Positions 62,379-64,000 of a stretch of DNA of 64,000 nt are shown piece by piece. A model generated the notes under the pieces. That model was not told the DNA's origin. It searched no databases and worked only from the letters and a program-made list of their open reading frames with translations. Origin of the DNA: Massilia arenae (lineage in GTDB: Bacteria; Pseudomonadota; Gammaproteobacteria; Burkholderiales; Burkholderiaceae_D); NCBI RefSeq assembly GCF_008014745.1, contig NZ_VPFD01000010.1:62001-126000 (forward strand). The letters are read 5' to 3'. The position numbers and the translations under genes were made by a program. Positions within the stretch are counted from its first letter, which is position 1; each line of letters begins with the position of its first letter.

Positions 62379-64000
62379 ATGACACTGACAATGAAGCTGT
62401 TCCGGCGCGCCCTCGCGCCATTGACCGCAGTATGCGCGGTGCTGGCCGCGCCCTCGGCCTGGGCGCTGGGCGAGCGCCAGATCGTGCGCTTCGAGGCCGG
62501 CCCGCAATCCGTGGTACTGGCGGACAAGGGTCGCGCCGCGCCCTTGCTGGTCGATCCGAACGACGATGCGGGCGTGCGGCGCGCCGTCGCCGACCTGCAG
62601 GGCGACATCGCGCTGGTCACCGGCGCCAAGCCTGTACTCGCCGACAGCGCCAGCAGCGCGGCCGACAGTGTCGTCATCGTCGGCACCCTGGGCCAGAGCG
62701 CCCTGGTAGATCGCCTCGCCGCCGAGGGCAAGATCGACGCCGCCGCCATCCGCGGCAAATGGGAAGGTTTCCTGATCCAGACCGTGGCCAACCCGATGCC
62801 GGGCGTGGCGCGCGCACTGGTGGTGGCCGGCAGCGACCGGCGCGGCGCCATCTTCGGCGTCTATACCCTGTCGGAGCAGATCGGCGTCTCGCCCTGGAAG
62901 TGGTGGGCCGACGTGGTCCCGGCGCGCCAGGCGACGCTGTCCGTCGCGCCTGACACCAAGGTGAGCGATGCCCCTGTGGTGCAGTACCGTGGCATCTTCC
63001 TGAACGACGAAGCGCCTGCGCTGACCAACTGGGCCAAGGAAAAGTACGGCGGCTTCAACCACCGTTTCTATGAAAAGGTGTTCGAGCTCGTGCTGCGCAT
63101 GCGCGGCAACTACCTGTGGCCGGCGATGTGGCCGCCCACGGCCTTCTATGCCGACGATCCGGAGAACGGCCGCCTGGCCCACGAGATGGGCATCATCATG
63201 GGCACCTCGCACCACGAGCCGATGATGCGCGCGCACGACGAGTGGGCCCGCTTCGGCAAGGGCGCCTGGGACTACAGCAAGAATGGCGCCGGGCTGCAGG
63301 AGTTCTGGAAGCAGGGCCTGCGCAACTCGCACGGCCAGGACCGCGTGATCACGCTGGGGATGCGCGGCGACGGCGACGAGCCGATGTCCGAGAACGACAA
63401 CGTCGACCTGCTGGAGAAAATCGTGCGCGACCAGCGCGCGATGATCGAGAAGGATACCGGCAAGCCGGCGGGCGAAGTGCCGCAGGTGTGGGCGCTGTAC
63501 AAGGAAGTGCAGGGCTATTACGAGAAGGGCATGCGCGTGCCCGACGACGTGCTGCTGCTCTGGTGCGACGACAACTGGGCCAATATCCGCCGCCTGCCGA
63601 CGCCCGAGGAACGCGCGCGTTCAGGCGGGGCCGGCGTCTACTACCACTTCGACTATGTGGGCGGTCCGCGTTCGTATAAATGGCTGAACGTGACGCCGAT
63701 CCCGAAGATCTGGGAACAGATGCACCTGGCCTGGCAGTACGACGCCAAGCGCATGTGGATCGTCAACGTCGGCGACCTGAAACCGATGGAAGTGCCGATC
63801 GAGTTCTTCCTGACCTATGCCTGGAACCCTGCGGCCTGGCCGGCCGAGCGCCTGCCGGAATACCTGCGCCTGTGGGCCACGCGCGAGTTCGGCGCCGAGC
63901 ACGCGGTGGAGATCGCCGAGCTGGTCGAGGGCTACACCCGTTTCAATGGCCGCCGCAAGCCCGAGCAGCTCGAGCCAGGCACCTATAGCGTGCTGAATTA
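62379..64000 (+). CDS. Glycoside hydrolase family 115 alpha-glucuronidase (partial, C-terminus outside)
   Basis: 540 codons are visible and the gene runs past the right edge. A Sec signal (about 29 residues, ALAPLTAVCAVLAAPSAWAL) targets export. Features of GH115 are VQYRGIFLNDEAP, LRMRGNYLWPAMW, MGIIMGTSHHEPMMR, LGMRGDGDEPM and LLLWCDDNWANIRRLP. These enzymes remove 4-O-methylglucuronic acid from xylan or related glycans. AGGAG precedes the ATG. It suggests plant-polysaccharide use. Confidence 0.92.
   Translation, partial: MTLTMKLFRRALAPLTAVCAVLAAPSAWALGERQIVRFEAGPQSVVLADKGRAAPLLVDPNDDAGVRRAVADLQGDIALVTGAKPVLADSASSAADSVVIVGTLGQSALVDRLAAEGKIDAAAIRGKWEGFLIQTVANPMPGVARALVVAGSDRRGAIFGVYTLSEQIGVSPWKWWADVVPARQATLSVAPDTKVSDAPVVQYRGIFLNDEAPALTNWAKEKYGGFNHRFYEKVFELVLRMRGNYLWPAMWPPTAFYADDPENGRLAHEMGIIMGTSHHEPMMRAHDEWARFGKGAWDYSKNGAGLQEFWKQGLRNSHGQDRVITLGMRGDGDEPMSENDNVDLLEKIVRDQRAMIEKDTGKPAGEVPQVWALYKEVQGYYEKGMRVPDDVLLLWCDDNWANIRRLPTPEERARSGGAGVYYHFDYVGGPRSYKWLNVTPIPKIWEQMHLAWQYDAKRMWIVNVGDLKPMEVPIEFFLTYAWNPAAWPAERLPEYLRLWATREFGAEHAVEIAELVEGYTRFNGRRKPEQLEPGTYSVLN

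Overview
The window is high-GC DNA packed with overlapping operons. Gene content and protein style point to a betaproteobacterium of the family Oxalobacteraceae (Massilia/Telluria/Janthinobacterium type). The clues are flhDC-controlled motility, a cheD-containing chemotaxis operon, a DUF3460 protein, an EarP/EF-P pair with Arg32, a kynU-kynA operon and a GH115 glycosidase. This is inferred from the genes; no rRNA is present to confirm it. I saw no transposase, phage gene, CRISPR array or origin.

Layout. 1-2556 (minus): a translationally coupled operon of an acyltransferase-3, an RBBP9-type hydrolase, a GNAT, a GFA-family gene with a large in-frame internal deletion, and an EamA/YddG exporter running off the left edge. 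2626-4746 (minus): kynU-kynA. 4747-5342: a long regulatory region with two tandem sigma-28-type promoters and a 37-nt palindrome ahead of flhDC. 5343-17899 (plus): flhDC, a membrane methyltransferase, motAB and a full chemotaxis set (two CheY-type and two CheZ-type proteins, CheA, W, R, D, B) with no receptor gene, ending in a degenerate EAL-HDOD protein.

18020-27875 (plus): a tight 11-gene operon of a DUF3141 PHA-synthase-like hydrolase, phosphotransacetylase, acetate kinase, two CoA-transferase subunits, FabI, an RRM-like protein, an unrecognised coiled-coil protein, stand-alone ATP-synthase gamma and epsilon subunits, and a GNAT. It looks like an acyl-CoA/acyl-phosphate/ATP module and is one of the most interesting parts of the window. 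27872-34412 (minus): a PilZ protein, panC, scpA, DUF3460, an enoyl-reductase-family protein and metG. 34564-35652: apbC/mrp.

35875-43493 (plus): three overlapping genes, a membrane GGDEF-GGDEF-EAL protein, an alpha-oxoamine synthase and a FAAL-acyl-CoA dehydrogenase-ACP fusion. This is a compact lipid-ketone biosynthesis cluster physically coupled to a c-di-GMP enzyme. gltX follows, then a repeat element and a six-tRNA array (Ala-Glu-Ala-Glu-Glu-Glu). 46149-49415 (minus): a Gln-rich glycine-zipper protein, a small propeptide-like protein and a subtilase without an export signal, possibly an undescribed three-part protease system.

49775-64000: earP-efp, ilvD, a Tat-exported amidase, a TssQ/pseudokinase-PEGA pair away from any other T6SS gene, dbpA, tRNA-fMet, a divergent MFS/HxlR pair with twin operators, a methyltransferase with a small Cys-rich partner, and the start of a GH115 glycosidase. 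Most calls rest on motif recognition by eye; no database search was possible.
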